From Loktanella fryxellensis (lineage in GTDB: Bacteria; Pseudomonadota; Alphaproteobacteria; Rhodobacterales; Rhodobacteraceae), in contig NZ_FOCI01000015.1 in assembly GCF_900110065.1 (NCBI RefSeq), positions 1 through 64,000 on the forward strand: 64,000 nucleotides of DNA. Direction: 5' to 3'. The translations under genes and the position numbers were made by a program. Positions 33,935-45,630 of the stretch are shown piece by piece; the first letter of the stretch is position 1, and each line of letters begins with the position of its first letter. The notes under the pieces were generated by a model, which was not told where the DNA came from, did no database searches, and worked only from the letters and a program-made list of their open reading frames with translations.

Positions 33935-34840
33935 TCAGAAGCGCAGGGCGATCTGCACCGATCCGGTGACCTGTCCCTCAGGCTGCCCTTCGAACTCGGG
34001 GCCGAGCCACGTGGCGGCATAGGTCACGGCCAGACCCGACCGGGCGCGCCACGTGACACCAAGTCTGGCGCGCGCACGCGGATCCGACGCAACATAGCCC
34101 TGATCACGGGGCAGGTAGATGCTGTTGCCGACCATCGCGACATCGGCCCCCAGCCGCCACGTCAGCCCCGCTGCGGCGTCGGTGTCTGCACCGGGATAGA
34201 GTTGCCCGGTTGCCACATCGCGCAGCATCAGCGTCGTGTCCCGCGCGCCCGCGCCCAGCACCAGATCGGCCCCGATGCGCAGCAGATCCTCGGCCCCGAC
34301 CAGACCTTCTGCAAAGGGGTGGAGAGTCGCACCCGGCGACAGCGGCACGGCGCGCCGCGCCTCGACCGTGAACTGGGCCGCGAACCGGTCGGTCAGCGGG
34401 TCTTCGGTGCGGGGGCGCTGCAGGCCGATGGCGTCGTGAAAGGCCTCTTGAAAGCGGGCGATGCCGGTCTGTGGTCCGATGGCCAGCAGATCCAGCCCGA
34501 GGTTGTAGCGCAGCGGCCCTGCGCCGTAGTGCGTATGCAGGCCCGCGCTGGCGGTTCCCGCATAGGGACGGTCGCGGTCGCCGTTGCCGGGGGCGATGAT
34601 TTCCGTGCGGAAGCGGTATTCGAGGATCTGCCCCGGCTGTTGCGGCCGACCGTCCCACGGCCGGGCGCTGCGCAGATGGCTGAACACGAAGCTGCCCGTG
34701 CGCCAGCGATCGTGGCCGTCGCCCAGCGCATCGTTGGTGAACAGCCGACCGTTGCCGATGGCGACGCGGTCCTGCGCCACGGCGGCACCGCCGCCGGCAA
34801 GGGTCAGCAACAGCAGCAGGATGGCAGCCGGACGCAGCAT
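33935..34840 (-). CDS. Lipid A deacylase LpxR family protein
   Basis: 301 residues with a signal peptide (MLRPAAILLLLLTLAGGGAAVA). The mature N-terminus carries the LpxR signature FTNDALGDGHDRWRTGSFVF (Asn-Asp plus a Thr-Gly turn), and RDRPYAGTASAGLHTHYG matches the conserved PYAG segment. Alternating hydrophobic strands ending in Arg-Phe indicate an outer-membrane beta-barrel; LpxR removes the 3'-acyloxyacyl group of lipid A in outer membranes of other species. The ATG at 34840 starts the signal peptide. Confidence 0.8.
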   Translation of the reverse strand: MLRPAAILLLLLTLAGGGAAVAQDRVAIGNGRLFTNDALGDGHDRWRTGSFVFSHLRSARPWDGRPQQPGQILEYRFRTEIIAPGNGDRDRPYAGTASAGLHTHYGAGPLRYNLGLDLLAIGPQTGIARFQEAFHDAIGLQRPRTEDPLTDRFAAQFTVEARRAVPLSPGATLHPFAEGLVGAEDLLRIGADLVLGAGARDTTLMLRDVATGQLYPGADTDAAAGLTWRLGADVAMVGNSIYLPRDQGYVASDPRARARLGVTWRARSGLAVTYAATWLGPEFEGQPEGQVTGSVQIALRF

Positions 34841-34985
34841 CGCAGGTCTCCGTGGCAGGCCCACGCGGGGGCGTTCGACCGACGCTAGGCCATTGCCGGT
34901 CGACGGACCATCTCTCTGGACCACGGGCCTGCAGAACCATGGCCGCCCTGCCACAGGGCGTGGCCTGGCACGTCACCGAGAGCGC

Positions 34986-35014
34986 TTGCGTTCGTGCATC
35001 GAATTGGATGGTAT
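34986..35014 (+). promoter_or_regulatory. Candidate promoter of the glg operon
   Basis: TTGCGT (34986-34991), 17-bp spacer, TGGTAT (35009-35014); the start of transcription would be about 50 bp before glgB. Confidence 0.35.
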
Positions 35015-35070
35015 GCGCGTTACACATGTCGGCGAGGGGCCCGCCCGTCACCGCCACAAGGGGGCCTTTG

Positions 35071-37275
35071 ATGCAACAGACCAAGACACCTGACGCCGCG
35101 GCCCTGCTCGATCACAATGCGGCCCGCGCGATCCTGAACGGCCAATGCGGCGATCCGTTCGCGCAACTGGGGATGCAGGACCGGACCGGCGCTGTGCTGC
35201 TGACGGTCTTCGTGCCGGGGGCCGAGGGTGTGACCTGTCTGACCGACGACAACGCAGTGCCGCTGACGCCGCTGCACGACTACCCGGGTCTCTTCGTCGC
35301 TGCCTTCGCCGACCGTCCCGCCAGCTACCGCCTGCGGGCCTCGGCGCAGGGACACGCGTGGGAGTTCGACGACCCTTACCGCTTTGACCCGGTCCTGACC
35401 GCCGACGACCTGTATTATCTGGGGGAAGGGACGCACCGCCGCCTGTGGCACGTCCTTGGCGCGCATGTCATGACGCATCAGGGCGTGGATGGCGTGCATT
35501 TCGCCGTCTGGGCGCCGAACGCACGTCGCGTGTCGGTGGTCGGCGGCTTCAACGTCTGGGACGGGCGGCGCACGGCGATGCGGCGTCTGGGCGGCGGCGT
35601 GTGGGACATCTTCGTTCCCGGTTTGACCGAAGGCGAGGTCTACAAGTACGAGATCATCGGCCCCGACGGTGCGGCACAGCCGCTCAAGGCAGATCCCTTT
35701 GGCTACGGGTCCGAGCACCCGCCGCGCAACGCCTCGGTCGTGCGCGACCTGCGCCGGGTCGACTGGCACGACGCTGCGTGGATGCAGACGCGCGGGGCCG
35801 CGCAATCCATCGACGCGCCCATCAGCGTCTACGAAGTGAACCTAGCGAGCTGGAAACGCGCCGCCGGCAACCGCCCACTGTCCTATACCGAACTCGCCAC
35901 CGATCTGGTCGATTACGCCGCATGGATGGGCTTCACCCATATCGAGCTGATGCCGATTTCCGAACATCCCTTCGACGGATCATGGGGTTATCAACCGGTC
36001 GGCATGTATGCCCCCACCATCCGCCACGGCACGCCGGACGAGTTCCGCGCACTGGTCGAGGCGGCCCATGCCAAGGGGCTGGGTGTGCTGCTGGACTGGG
36101 TGCCGGGGCATTTTCCCACCGATGCCCACGGCCTCGGCCTGTTCGACGGCACGCATCTGTATGAACACGCCGACCCGCGCGAGGGGTTCCACCAGGACTG
36201 GAACACGCTGATCCCGAACTTCGGCCGCAACGAGGTGGCGAACTACTACAACGCCAACGCGCTCTACTGGCTCGAGGAATACCACCTCGACGGGCTGCGG
36301 GTCGATGCGGTCGCCTCGATGCTCTACCGCGACTATTCCCGCAAGCATGGCGAATGGGTGCCCAACCACGACGGCGGGCGCGAGAATTACGAGGCGATCG
36401 CCCTGCTGCGCGACATGAACACGCTGACCTATGGCGAGGTGCCGGGCATCATGACCGTGGCCGAGGAAAGCACCGCATTTCCCGGCGTGTCGCGGCCCGT
36501 GGATCATGGCGGTCTGGGCTTCGGGTTCAAGTGGAACATGGGCTGGATGAACGACAGCCTGCGGTACATGGAGCTCGACCCGATCCATCGCAAGCATCAC
36601 CACCACGAGATGACGTTCAGCCTGCACTACGCCTTCGGCGAGAATTACGTCCTGCCGATCAGCCATGACGAGGTGGTACACGGCAAGGGGTCGATGCTGC
36701 ACAAGATGCCGGGCAACCTGTGGGAAAAGTTCGCCAACCTGCGCGCCTTCTACGGCTTCATGTGGACCCATCCGGGCAAGAAGCTGTTGTTCATGGGACA
36801 GGAGTTCGCGCAGTCCAAGGAGTGGAACCATAACCAGTCCCTCGACTGGCACGAATGCGACGACGGGCGTCACAAGGGGATGCAGATGTGGGTGCGGGAT
36901 CTCAATCGCTTCTACCGCGCGACCCCGAGCCTCTATCTGAACGACACGCGGCCCAGCGGTTTTCAATGGCTCGAGGCGGGCGATTCGGACCGGTCGATCT
37001 TTGCGTTCGTCCGGCATGGCGGGCCGGACGATCCCAAGGTCGTCGTGCTGCTGAACATGACGCCGATGGAACGGCCCGACACCCGCATCGGCCTGCCCGG
37101 TGCCGGTCGCTGGCGCGAGGCGCTGAATTCGGATGCAGAAGCCTATGGCGGCGGCGGACGTGGCAACATGGGAGCGGTTGCCACAGAAAATGTGCCTTGG
37201 ATGGGACAGGATCAGTCTGCGCTGGTGAACATTCCACCGCTGTCCGCCGTTATACTCGTTCAGGATGACGCCTGA
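35071..37275 (+). CDS. glgB: 1,4-alpha-glucan branching enzyme
   Basis: 734 residues, normal GlgB length. Two N-terminal CBM48-type modules are followed by the GH13 barrel. The nucleophile is Asp412 ([13 protein letters not shown]), the acid/base is Glu465 ([10 protein letters not shown]), and the transition-state Asp lies in [11 protein letters not shown]. It introduces alpha-1,6 branches into glycogen. The ATG at 35071 follows AAGGGGGCCTTTG; the open frame extends upstream from 34852 without similarity. It is first in glgB-glgC-glgA-glgX-pgm. Confidence 0.96.
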   Translation: MQQTKTPDAAALLDHNAARAILNGQCGDPFAQLGMQDRTGAVLLTVFVPGAEGVTCLTDDNAVPLTPLHDYPGLFVAAFADRPASYRLRASAQGHAWEFDDPYRFDPVLTADDLYYLGEGTHRRLWHVLGAHVMTHQGVDGVHFAVWAPNARRVSVVGGFNVWDGRRTAMRRLGGGVWDIFVPGLTEGEVYKYEIIGPDGAAQPLKADPFGYGSEHPPRNASVVRDLRRVDWHDAAWMQTRGAAQSIDAPISVYEVNLASWKRAAGNRPLSYTELATDLVDYAAWMGFTHIELMPISEHPFDGSWGYQPVGMYAPTIRHGTPDEFRALVEAAHAKGLGVLLDWVPGHFPTDAHGLGLFDGTHLYEHADPREGFHQDWNTLIPNFGRNEVANYYNANALYWLEEYHLDGLRVDAVASMLYRDYSRKHGEWVPNHDGGRENYEAIALLRDMNTLTYGEVPGIMTVAEESTAFPGVSRPVDHGGLGFGFKWNMGWMNDSLRYMELDPIHRKHHHHEMTFSLHYAFGENYVLPISHDEVVHGKGSMLHKMPGNLWEKFANLRAFYGFMWTHPGKKLLFMGQEFAQSKEWNHNQSLDWHECDDGRHKGMQMWVRDLNRFYRATPSLYLNDTRPSGFQWLEAGDSDRSIFAFVRHGGPDDPKVVVLLNMTPMERPDTRIGLPGAGRWREALNSDAEAYGGGGRGNMGAVATENVPWMGQDQSALVNIPPLSAVILVQDDA

Positions 37276-37300
37276 CAAAACACCCCTGGGAGGAAACCAG

Positions 37301-38572
37301 ATGAAGCCGACCCCGAATACCCGCCTCTCCAACCGCGCCCTCGCCTTCGTTCTTGCGGGTGGCCGGGGCAGCCGTCTGAAGGAATTGACCGACAACCGCG
37401 CGAAACCGGCCGTCTATTTCGGCGGCAAGACGCGGATCGTCGATTTTGCCCTGTCGAATGCCCTGAACTCCGGCATTCGCAAGATGGCGATCGCTACGCA
37501 ATACAAGGCGCACAGCCTGATCCGCCACTGCCAGCGCGGCTGGGGTTTCCTGCGGGCGGAACGGAACGAATTTCTGGACATCCTGCCTGCGTCCCAGCGC
37601 ATGGGCGAGTCAAAGTGGTACCTCGGCACCGCCGATGCGGTGACGCAGAACATCGACATCATCGACAGCTACGACATCGACTACATCGTGATCCTCGCGG
37701 GCGACCACATCTACAAGATGGATTACGAGGTGATGCTGCAGCAGCACGTCGATACCAATGCCGACGTGACCATCGGTTGCCTGACCGTCCCCCGGATGGA
37801 GGCGACAGCCTTTGGCGTGATGCACGTCGATGCCAGCGGCCAGATCACCGATTTCCTGGAAAAGCCCGCCGATCCGCCCAGCATCCCCGGCAAGCCGGAC
37901 CACGCGCTGGCGTCCATGGGCATCTATATTTTCACATGGAGTTTCCTGCGGACGCGTCTGCTGGCCGACATGGCCGACGACAATTCCAGCCACGATTTCG
38001 GCCACGACATCATCCCGTCCATCGTCAAGGGCGGCAAGGCCATGGCGCACCGGTTCGAGGACAGCTGCGTCACCTCCGGCCTCGAGACGGAGCCCTACTG
38101 GCGCGACGTGGGGACCATCGACGCGTTCTGGCAGGCCAACATCGACCTGACCCAGTTCACGCCGCCGCTCGATCTTTACGATACGACGTGGCCGATCTGG
38201 ACCTATGCGGAAAGCGTGCCGCCCGCGAAGTTCATTCACAACGAGGACGGTCGCCGGGGCTATGCTGTGTCGTCGATGGTGTCGGGCAACTGCATCATTT
38301 CCGGCTCAGAAGTCTCAGAATCCCTGCTGTTCACGGGCGTCCGCACGCATTCCTATGCCAAGCTCAACCGCGTGGTGGCGCTGCCCGACGTGCGGGTGGG
38401 GCGTCATGCTGATCTGCGCAACTGCGTCATCGACCGTGGCGTGCAGATCCCGCAGGGGCTGGTTGTGGGTCAGGATGCGGACACCGACCGCGCCAACGGG
38501 TTCCGCGTGTCGGAAAACGGCATCGTGCTGGTGACCAAGGCGATGATCGACACCTACGCGGCAAAGGCCTGA
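37301..38572 (+). CDS. glgC: Glucose-1-phosphate adenylyltransferase
   Basis: 423 residues. It makes ADP-glucose, the committed step of glycogen synthesis. The N-terminal nucleotide-binding motif is [20 protein letters not shown], the catalytic region has [10 protein letters not shown] and [12 protein letters not shown], and the sugar-phosphate site is in [20 protein letters not shown]. The C-terminus forms a beta-helix (allosteric). A strong GGGAGG precedes the ATG at 37301; the frame starts earlier at 37265, inside the end of glgB. In this family activity is usually tuned by glycolytic intermediates. Confidence 0.96.
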   Translation: MKPTPNTRLSNRALAFVLAGGRGSRLKELTDNRAKPAVYFGGKTRIVDFALSNALNSGIRKMAIATQYKAHSLIRHCQRGWGFLRAERNEFLDILPASQRMGESKWYLGTADAVTQNIDIIDSYDIDYIVILAGDHIYKMDYEVMLQQHVDTNADVTIGCLTVPRMEATAFGVMHVDASGQITDFLEKPADPPSIPGKPDHALASMGIYIFTWSFLRTRLLADMADDNSSHDFGHDIIPSIVKGGKAMAHRFEDSCVTSGLETEPYWRDVGTIDAFWQANIDLTQFTPPLDLYDTTWPIWTYAESVPPAKFIHNEDGRRGYAVSSMVSGNCIISGSEVSESLLFTGVRTHSYAKLNRVVALPDVRVGRHADLRNCVIDRGVQIPQGLVVGQDADTDRANGFRVSENGIVLVTKAMIDTYAAKA

Positions 38573-38575
38573 TCC

Positions 38576-40024
38576 ATGGCGGTACCTGACCGCATGGGGC
38601 GCGTGCTGTCCGTCACCTCGGAAATGGTGCCGCTGATCAAGACCGGCGGTCTGGCGGACGTGGCGGGCGCTCTGCCCGCCGCCCTGTCCCCCCACGGGTG
38701 GAAGGTGGTCACGCTGCTGCCCGCCTATCCCGGAGTCGCGGCAAAGGTGGGGCGGACCGAAGTTGTCTGGTCCGATCCCGCGCTGTTCGGCGGGCCGGTC
38801 CAGGTGCTGCGTGGCATGGTCGGCGCTGCGACGGTGCTGCTGCTGGATGCGCCGCACCTCTATGACCGTGCGGGGACGCCTTACGGCAGTCCGCAGGACT
38901 TTCCCGACAATCCGCAGCGGTTCGCGGCCCTGTCATGGGTCGCGTCACGGATCGCGCGCGAGGGGTTGACCGACGGCTGGCGGCCCGACGTGCTGCATGG
39001 CCACGACTGGCAGGCGGGCTTCGCCCCCGCCTATCTGCGCTATGGCGGCGAGACCCCGGTGAAATCGGTCATGACGATCCACAACATCGCGTTCAAGGGC
39101 ATGGCCCCTGCCGCGATGCTGGGCGGGTTGCGCCTGCCGTTCGAGGGGTTCAACGCCAACGAACTGGAGTTCTGGGGGCAGCTCTCCAGCCTCAAGGCGG
39201 GTCTGGCGCTGGCGGATGCGATCACGACCGTCAGTCCGACCTATGCGGCCGAATTGATGCGCCACGAATTCGGCATGGGATTGGAAGGGTTGCTTGCCCA
39301 CCGCGCCGCCGACCTGCACGGCATTCTGAACGGCGTGGACGAAGCGGTGTGGAACCCCGAAACCGACCCTGCGATCAAACCCTTCGGTCGCGCGAAACTG
39401 GCGGCCAGACGCGCTAACAAGCTGGCGCTGCTGGCCGAGTTCGGCCTGACCGATGCGGGCGGGCCGCTGGCCATCGTGGTCAGTCGCCTGACCGACCAAA
39501 AGGGCATCGACCTGCTGACCGCCTGTGCTGCGGATTTCGTCGCACAGGGTGGTACGCTCGCCGTGCTCGGTGCAGGAGAGCCGCATCTGGAAGAAGCGAT
39601 GAAGGATCTCGTCAAGGCGCACCCGGGCCGGATCGGGCTGCGGCTGGGATATGACGAGGCGCTGTCGCACCGCATGTTCGCGGGTGGCGACGCAGTGCTG
39701 GTGCCGTCCCGGTTCGAGCCGTGCGGTCTGACGCAGATGTACGGCCTGCGGTATGGCTGCGTGCCCGTCGTCGCGCTGACCGGCGGGCTGGCGGACACGG
39801 TGATCGATGCCAACCCGATGGCGGTGCAGGCACAGGTGGCGACGGGGATCCAGTTCCATCCTGTCGATGCGCTGGCCTTCGCACAGGCCCTGCGACGGTT
39901 GCACGACCTTTATGCCGATCCAAAGGGATGGGCATTGATGCAAAAACGCGGGATGGCGCAGGCGCTCGGATGGGATACATCTGGATCAACCTATGCCAAA
40001 CTGTACGAGTCCTTGACCGCGTGA
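38576..40024 (+). CDS. glgA: Glycogen synthase (ADP-glucose dependent)
   Basis: 482 residues, GT5 family, GT-B fold. The ADP-glucose binding KTGGLADVAG is at residues 22-31. HGHDWQAGFAPAYLR and the C-terminal domain motifs VVSRLTDQKG and VPSRFEPCGLTQMYGLRYG are intact, with the catalytic Glu in the last. It starts three bases after the glgC stop. An alternative start at 38594 (MGRVLSVTSE) lies closer to the conserved strand. Its TGA overlaps the GTG start of glgX. Confidence 0.96.
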   Translation: MAVPDRMGRVLSVTSEMVPLIKTGGLADVAGALPAALSPHGWKVVTLLPAYPGVAAKVGRTEVVWSDPALFGGPVQVLRGMVGAATVLLLDAPHLYDRAGTPYGSPQDFPDNPQRFAALSWVASRIAREGLTDGWRPDVLHGHDWQAGFAPAYLRYGGETPVKSVMTIHNIAFKGMAPAAMLGGLRLPFEGFNANELEFWGQLSSLKAGLALADAITTVSPTYAAELMRHEFGMGLEGLLAHRAADLHGILNGVDEAVWNPETDPAIKPFGRAKLAARRANKLALLAEFGLTDAGGPLAIVVSRLTDQKGIDLLTACAADFVAQGGTLAVLGAGEPHLEEAMKDLVKAHPGRIGLRLGYDEALSHRMFAGGDAVLVPSRFEPCGLTQMYGLRYGCVPVVALTGGLADTVIDANPMAVQAQVATGIQFHPVDALAFAQALRRLHDLYADPKGWALMQKRGMAQALGWDTSGSTYAKLYESLTA

Positions 40025-42147
40025 ATGCCACACTGAATCACGGAATTCCGACACGGCTGCGCGACCATCCGCTGGCCGCCGGTCGCCCCTTTCCACTCGG
40101 CGCAACCTTTGACGGGCAGGGCGTGAACTTCGCCGTGTTCTCGGAACATGCGGATGCGATCAACCTGTGCCTGTTCACCGACGATGGTCGCAAGGAGCGT
40201 GCCCGCATCCCCCTGCTGGAACGCGACGGCGACGTTTGGCACGTCTATGTCACGGGCCTGACGCCGGGCGCGAAATACGGCTACCGCGTCCAGGGGCCCT
40301 ATGCGCCGGAGGACGGCCACCGCTTCAACTACAACAAGCTGCTGCTGGACCCGTATGCCAAGCGCATCTCGGGCAAACTGCGCTGGTCGGATGCGGTCAT
40401 GGGCTACCGCGTCGGCAGCACCAAGGGCGACCTGACCTTTGATAACCGCGACAGTGCCTTTGCGGTGCCGCGGTCGATGGTCGTCGATCCGTCGTTCAAC
40501 TGGGGTGACGACAAGGCACCCTGCACCAGCCCGTCCGACACCCTGATCTACGAAACCCACGTCAAGGGCATGACCGCCCGGATGCCGGGCGTGTCGCCGA
40601 TGACGCGGGGCCGGTTCCTCGGCCTGTCATCCGAACCGGTGCTGGAACACTTGAACAAGGTCGGTGTCACCACGGTGCAGCTGATGCCCGTGCAGGCCTT
40701 TGTCGACGATCATTTCCTGTCGCAGAAGGGGCTGCGCAACTACTGGGGCTACAACACCATCGGCTTCTTTGCGCCGGAGCCGCGCTACATGACCGATCAG
40801 GGCATCTGGGAGTTCCAGACCATGGTGCGGCGGTTCCATTCGGCGGGGATCGAGGTGGTGCTGGACGTCGTCTACAACCACACCGCCGAAGGCAACGAGA
40901 TGGGGCCGACCCTGTCGTTCCGTGGCTTCGACAATCTGTCATATTACCGTCTGGCTGCCGACAAGCGATTCTACGTCAACGACACCGGCACCGGGAATAC
41001 CCTGCGCACGGATCACCCGATGGTGCTACGCCTGATCATGGATTCCTTGCGTTACTGGGTCGAGGTGATGCATGTCGACGGCTTCCGCTTCGACCTTGCC
41101 ACGATCCTCGCGCGCGAAAAGAGCGGCTTCGACCGGCAGGGCGGGTTCCTTGACGCGCTGCGGCAGGACCCGGTGCTGGGCAACGTCAAGCTGATCGCGG
41201 AACCCTGGGATCTGGGGCCGGGCGGCTATCAGCTGGGCAACTGGCCGCATCCGTTCATGGAATTCAACGACAAGTACCGCGACAACCTGCGCAAGTACTG
41301 GCGCGGCGACCGGGGGCTGACCGCCGATCTGGCAAAGCGCATCGTGGGGTCCGCCGAACAGTTCGACCATTCGGGCCGCGCCGCCACGTCGTCGATCAAC
41401 TTCGTCACGGTCCACGACGGCTTCGTGCTCGAGGATCTCGTCAGCTACAACGTCAAGCACAACGCCGCCAACGGCGAAGAGAACCGCGACGGCAAGGACG
41501 ACAACTACTCCGACAACACGGGCCACGAAGGGCCGACCGACGATGCGGCGATCCGCGCTGCCCGCGCCCTGCGCAAGCGCAACCTGCTGGCGACCGTGTT
41601 CCTGTCCCAGGGGACACCGTTCCTGCTGTCGGGCGACGAGATCGGCAATTCCCAGTGGGGCAACAACAACACCTATGCGCAGGACAACGATCAGGGCTGG
41701 GTCAATTGGCACAAGCCCGATCAGAAGCTGCTCGCCTTCGTCGAACGCCTGTCCCGGCTGCGCCGGGACCATCCGGTGCTGCGGCAGTCGCGGTTCCTGC
41801 ACAGTCGCGCGCGGCGCACCGATGGCAAGCCGGACCTGTTCTGGCGGATGCCCGACGGGCGCGCGCCGACGGCGACCGATTGGCAGAACCCCGACTGGCG
41901 CGCCCTGTCGGTCGAGGTGCGCACATCGTCAGATACGCCCGCCTATGCGGCGTCCACCGACGTGCTGTTTCTGACCTTCAACGCGGGTGACGAGGTGACG
42001 GTCGTGTTGCCGGACCTGCCCGCAGGCTGTTTGTGGAAGCTGGTTCTGGACACCGCAGCCCCCGACGAAGGGCCGCAATGCATCAATGGCGCCACCGCAC
42101 GCGTGGCCGCGCAGTCGGTCTGCGTCTTTGCCCAGACGCCCGCCTGA
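40021..42147 (+). CDS. glgX: Glycogen debranching enzyme GlgX
   Basis: 708 residues, GH13 isoamylase-type debranching enzyme acting on short side chains of limit dextrins. CBM48-like N-terminus (FPLGATFDGQGVNFAVFSEH). The catalytic Asp is in HVDGFRFDLATIL, the Glu in KLIAEPWDLGPGGYQ, and the third Asp in VTVHDGFVLEDLVSYN. The start is a GTG overlapping the glgA stop (GTGA), and the frame is otherwise open far into glgA. The ribosome binding site is weak, so expression probably depends on coupling with glgA. Confidence 0.95.
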   Translation: MNATLNHGIPTRLRDHPLAAGRPFPLGATFDGQGVNFAVFSEHADAINLCLFTDDGRKERARIPLLERDGDVWHVYVTGLTPGAKYGYRVQGPYAPEDGHRFNYNKLLLDPYAKRISGKLRWSDAVMGYRVGSTKGDLTFDNRDSAFAVPRSMVVDPSFNWGDDKAPCTSPSDTLIYETHVKGMTARMPGVSPMTRGRFLGLSSEPVLEHLNKVGVTTVQLMPVQAFVDDHFLSQKGLRNYWGYNTIGFFAPEPRYMTDQGIWEFQTMVRRFHSAGIEVVLDVVYNHTAEGNEMGPTLSFRGFDNLSYYRLAADKRFYVNDTGTGNTLRTDHPMVLRLIMDSLRYWVEVMHVDGFRFDLATILAREKSGFDRQGGFLDALRQDPVLGNVKLIAEPWDLGPGGYQLGNWPHPFMEFNDKYRDNLRKYWRGDRGLTADLAKRIVGSAEQFDHSGRAATSSINFVTVHDGFVLEDLVSYNVKHNAANGEENRDGKDDNYSDNTGHEGPTDDAAIRAARALRKRNLLATVFLSQGTPFLLSGDEIGNSQWGNNNTYAQDNDQGWVNWHKPDQKLLAFVERLSRLRRDHPVLRQSRFLHSRARRTDGKPDLFWRMPDGRAPTATDWQNPDWRALSVEVRTSSDTPAYAASTDVLFLTFNAGDEVTVVLPDLPAGCLWKLVLDTAAPDEGPQCINGATARVAAQSVCVFAQTPA

Positions 42148-43809
<1,662 letters not shown>

Positions 43810-43813
43810 CGGG

Positions 43814-43843
43814 GCGCGGGCCGGTGGCGACACCGGCCCGCGC
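43814..43843. terminator. Bidirectional hairpin between pgm and gcvH
   Basis: Perfect 13-bp GC stem (43814-43826 with 43831-43843) closed by a GCGA (GNRA-type) loop, between two convergent genes. There is no T-tract. Confidence 0.65.
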
Positions 43844-43848
43844 ATGGC

Positions 43849-44208
43849 TCAGCCGACGAACTTCTTGTAGTCGCCTTCGGTCATGTAGTCTTCCATGTCG
43901 TCCAGATCCTCTGGCGCGATGGTGAACAGCCAGCCGTCGCCGACCGGATCGTCCAGCAGCAGGGACGTGTTCTTCAGCAATGCGGTGTTCACGTCGACGA
44001 TTTCGCCGCCGATGGGGGCAAGGATGTCGGACGTGGTCTTGTCGCTTTCGACGACGGCCACCTCGTCGTCCTTGACGACGGTGTCGCCTTCTTCCGGCAG
44101 CTCGATGTAAGCGATCTCGCCCAGTTCGGACACGCCGAAGGGCGTCACGCCGACGACGATGTTGCCGTCCTCCTCGCGCAGCCACAGGTGTTCTTCGGTG
44201 AATTTCAT
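43849..44208 (-). CDS. gcvH: Orphan glycine cleavage H protein (GcvH-like lipoyl carrier)
   Basis: 119 residues. The single lipoyl hairpin has the modified Lys in VAVVESDKTTSDILAPIGGE. Most GcvH proteins read Glu-Ser-Val-Lys at this place; Asp before the Lys resembles E2-type lipoyl domains. The N-terminus MKFTEEHLWLREEDGNIVVG is standard H-protein. There are no gcvT or gcvP genes next to it, which is unusual, as GcvH usually sits in a gcvTHP operon. It may be a second H-like carrier used in another lipoyl pathway. GGAGGCG lies about ten bases before the ATG. Confidence 0.85.
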   Translation of the reverse strand: MKFTEEHLWLREEDGNIVVGVTPFGVSELGEIAYIELPEEGDTVVKDDEVAVVESDKTTSDILAPIGGEIVDVNTALLKNTSLLLDDPVGDGWLFTIAPEDLDDMEDYMTEGDYKKFVG

Positions 44209-44332
44209 GGATGGCGCCTCCTTGGGCGGTGTGTCGTTGTGGGTTCAGAATAGCTGCAACGCACGAACCGACAAGCGGTTGCCATGCAACCGCCTCCGCG
44301 CAAAGGTGTGTGCAGGGGACGGGGAGGGTGCG

Positions 44333-45520
44333 ATGACCGACATCTATGTGACAGGTGCTGCGCGCACACCGCTTGGCGCGTTCCAGGGGGCCTTCTCCAC
44401 CGTATCCGCCACGGCGCTGGGCAGCGTGGCGATCCGCGCCGCCGTGGACCGTGCGGGCATCGATCCCGCGTCGGTGAGTGAGGTGCTGATGGGAAACGTC
44501 CTGCCCGCCGGTCTGGGGCAGGCCCCCGCGCGACAGGCCAGCCTCGGGGCGGGCATCGGCGACCATGTGCCCTGCACAACGGTCAGCAAGGTCTGCGGGT
44601 CTGGGATGAAGGCGATCACGCAGGGCATGGACGCGATCCGTGCGGGTAGCGCCGCCACCATCATAGCCGGCGGGATGGAGAGCATGACCAACGCCCCCTA
44701 TCTGCTGCCGAAGGCGCGCGGCGGCGCGCGGATCGGGCATGACGTGATGCTGGATCACATGATGTGGGACGGGCTGGAGGATGCCTATGCCACCACCGAC
44801 ACCGGTGCGCGCCGCCCGATGGGCAGCTTCGGCGAGCAATGTGCCGCGCAGTATGGCTTTGACCGCGCAGCGCAGGATGCCTTTGCCACGGCCAGCGTGA
44901 TGCGCGCGCGCGCCGCGGCAGAGGCGGGGCATTTCGACTGGGAAATCGCGCCGGTCATGGGCGGGCGCAAGCACGACCAGTGCGTCACCCGTGACGAGGG
45001 GCCTGACCGCATCGACGTGGCGCGCATCCCGACGCTGCGCGCGGCCTTTGCCGATAGCGGGACGATTACCGCCGCCTCCGCGTCGTCCATCAACGACGGC
45101 GCTGCGGCGCTGGTGTTGATGTCGGGCGATGCGATGCGTGCGGCTGGGGTGCAACCGCTGGCGCGGATCGTGGGCCATGCGGCCTATGCGGGCGAACCGG
45201 GGTGGTTCACCACCGCGCCGATCCATGCACAGCGCAGGCTGGCGGCGCAGATCGGCTGGTCGCTGGCCGACGTGGACCTGTTCGAGATCAACGAGGCGTT
45301 CGCCGTGGTGCCGATGGCGGCGATGGCCGACTGCGACCTGCCCCACGACCGGGTGAACGTGCATGGCGGGGCCTGTGCGCTGGGCCACCCGATCGGCGCG
45401 TCGGGGGCACGGATCGTGGTCACGCTGTTGGGGGCGATGCGTGCGCGGGGTGCCCGACGCGGCATCGCCAGCATCTGTATCGGTGGGGGCGAAGCGCTCG
45501 CCCTCGCACTGGAGGCCTAG
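44333..45520 (+). CDS. Acetyl-CoA C-acetyltransferase (canonical thiolase)
   Basis: 395 residues. All thiolase catalytic elements are present: the nucleophile in VSKVCGSGMKAI, LFEINEAFAVVP, His in HGGACALGHPIGASGA and the second Cys in CIGGGEALAL. It probably interconverts acetyl-CoA and acetoacetyl-CoA. The start at 44333 follows GGGGAGGGTGC. The leader carries a 7-bp inverted repeat GCGGTTG/CAACCGC (44275-44281 with 44287-44293). Its TAG stop shares a CTAG palindrome with the stop of the convergent DUF2474 gene. No phaB or phaC is adjacent, so a PHB role is only possible. Confidence 0.9.
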   Translation: MTDIYVTGAARTPLGAFQGAFSTVSATALGSVAIRAAVDRAGIDPASVSEVLMGNVLPAGLGQAPARQASLGAGIGDHVPCTTVSKVCGSGMKAITQGMDAIRAGSAATIIAGGMESMTNAPYLLPKARGGARIGHDVMLDHMMWDGLEDAYATTDTGARRPMGSFGEQCAAQYGFDRAAQDAFATASVMRARAAAEAGHFDWEIAPVMGGRKHDQCVTRDEGPDRIDVARIPTLRAAFADSGTITAASASSINDGAAALVLMSGDAMRAAGVQPLARIVGHAAYAGEPGWFTTAPIHAQRRLAAQIGWSLADVDLFEINEAFAVVPMAAMADCDLPHDRVNVHGGACALGHPIGASGARIVVTLLGAMRARGARRGIASICIGGGEALALALEA

Positions 45521-45630
45521 AGCACGGCCGACCTGATCGCGTAGGCCACGACCGTCAGGATCGCGACGCTGACGATCCAGATCGCCACGAACCACGCGAT
45601 CCGTCGCCACAGGGGGGCTGCGTTCGCCAT
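45517..45630 (-). CDS. DUF2474 small membrane protein of the CydAB oxidase
   Basis: 37 residues: a short basic start (MANAAPLWRRIAWF) then one transmembrane helix. Proteins of this size and position, directly after cydB, are annotated as DUF2474 and resemble the small CydX/CydS subunits that stabilise bd oxidases. The ATG overlaps the cydB stop by one base. Easily missed because of its length. Confidence 0.75.
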   Translation of the reverse strand: MANAAPLWRRIAWFVAIWIVSVAILTVVAYAIRSAVL

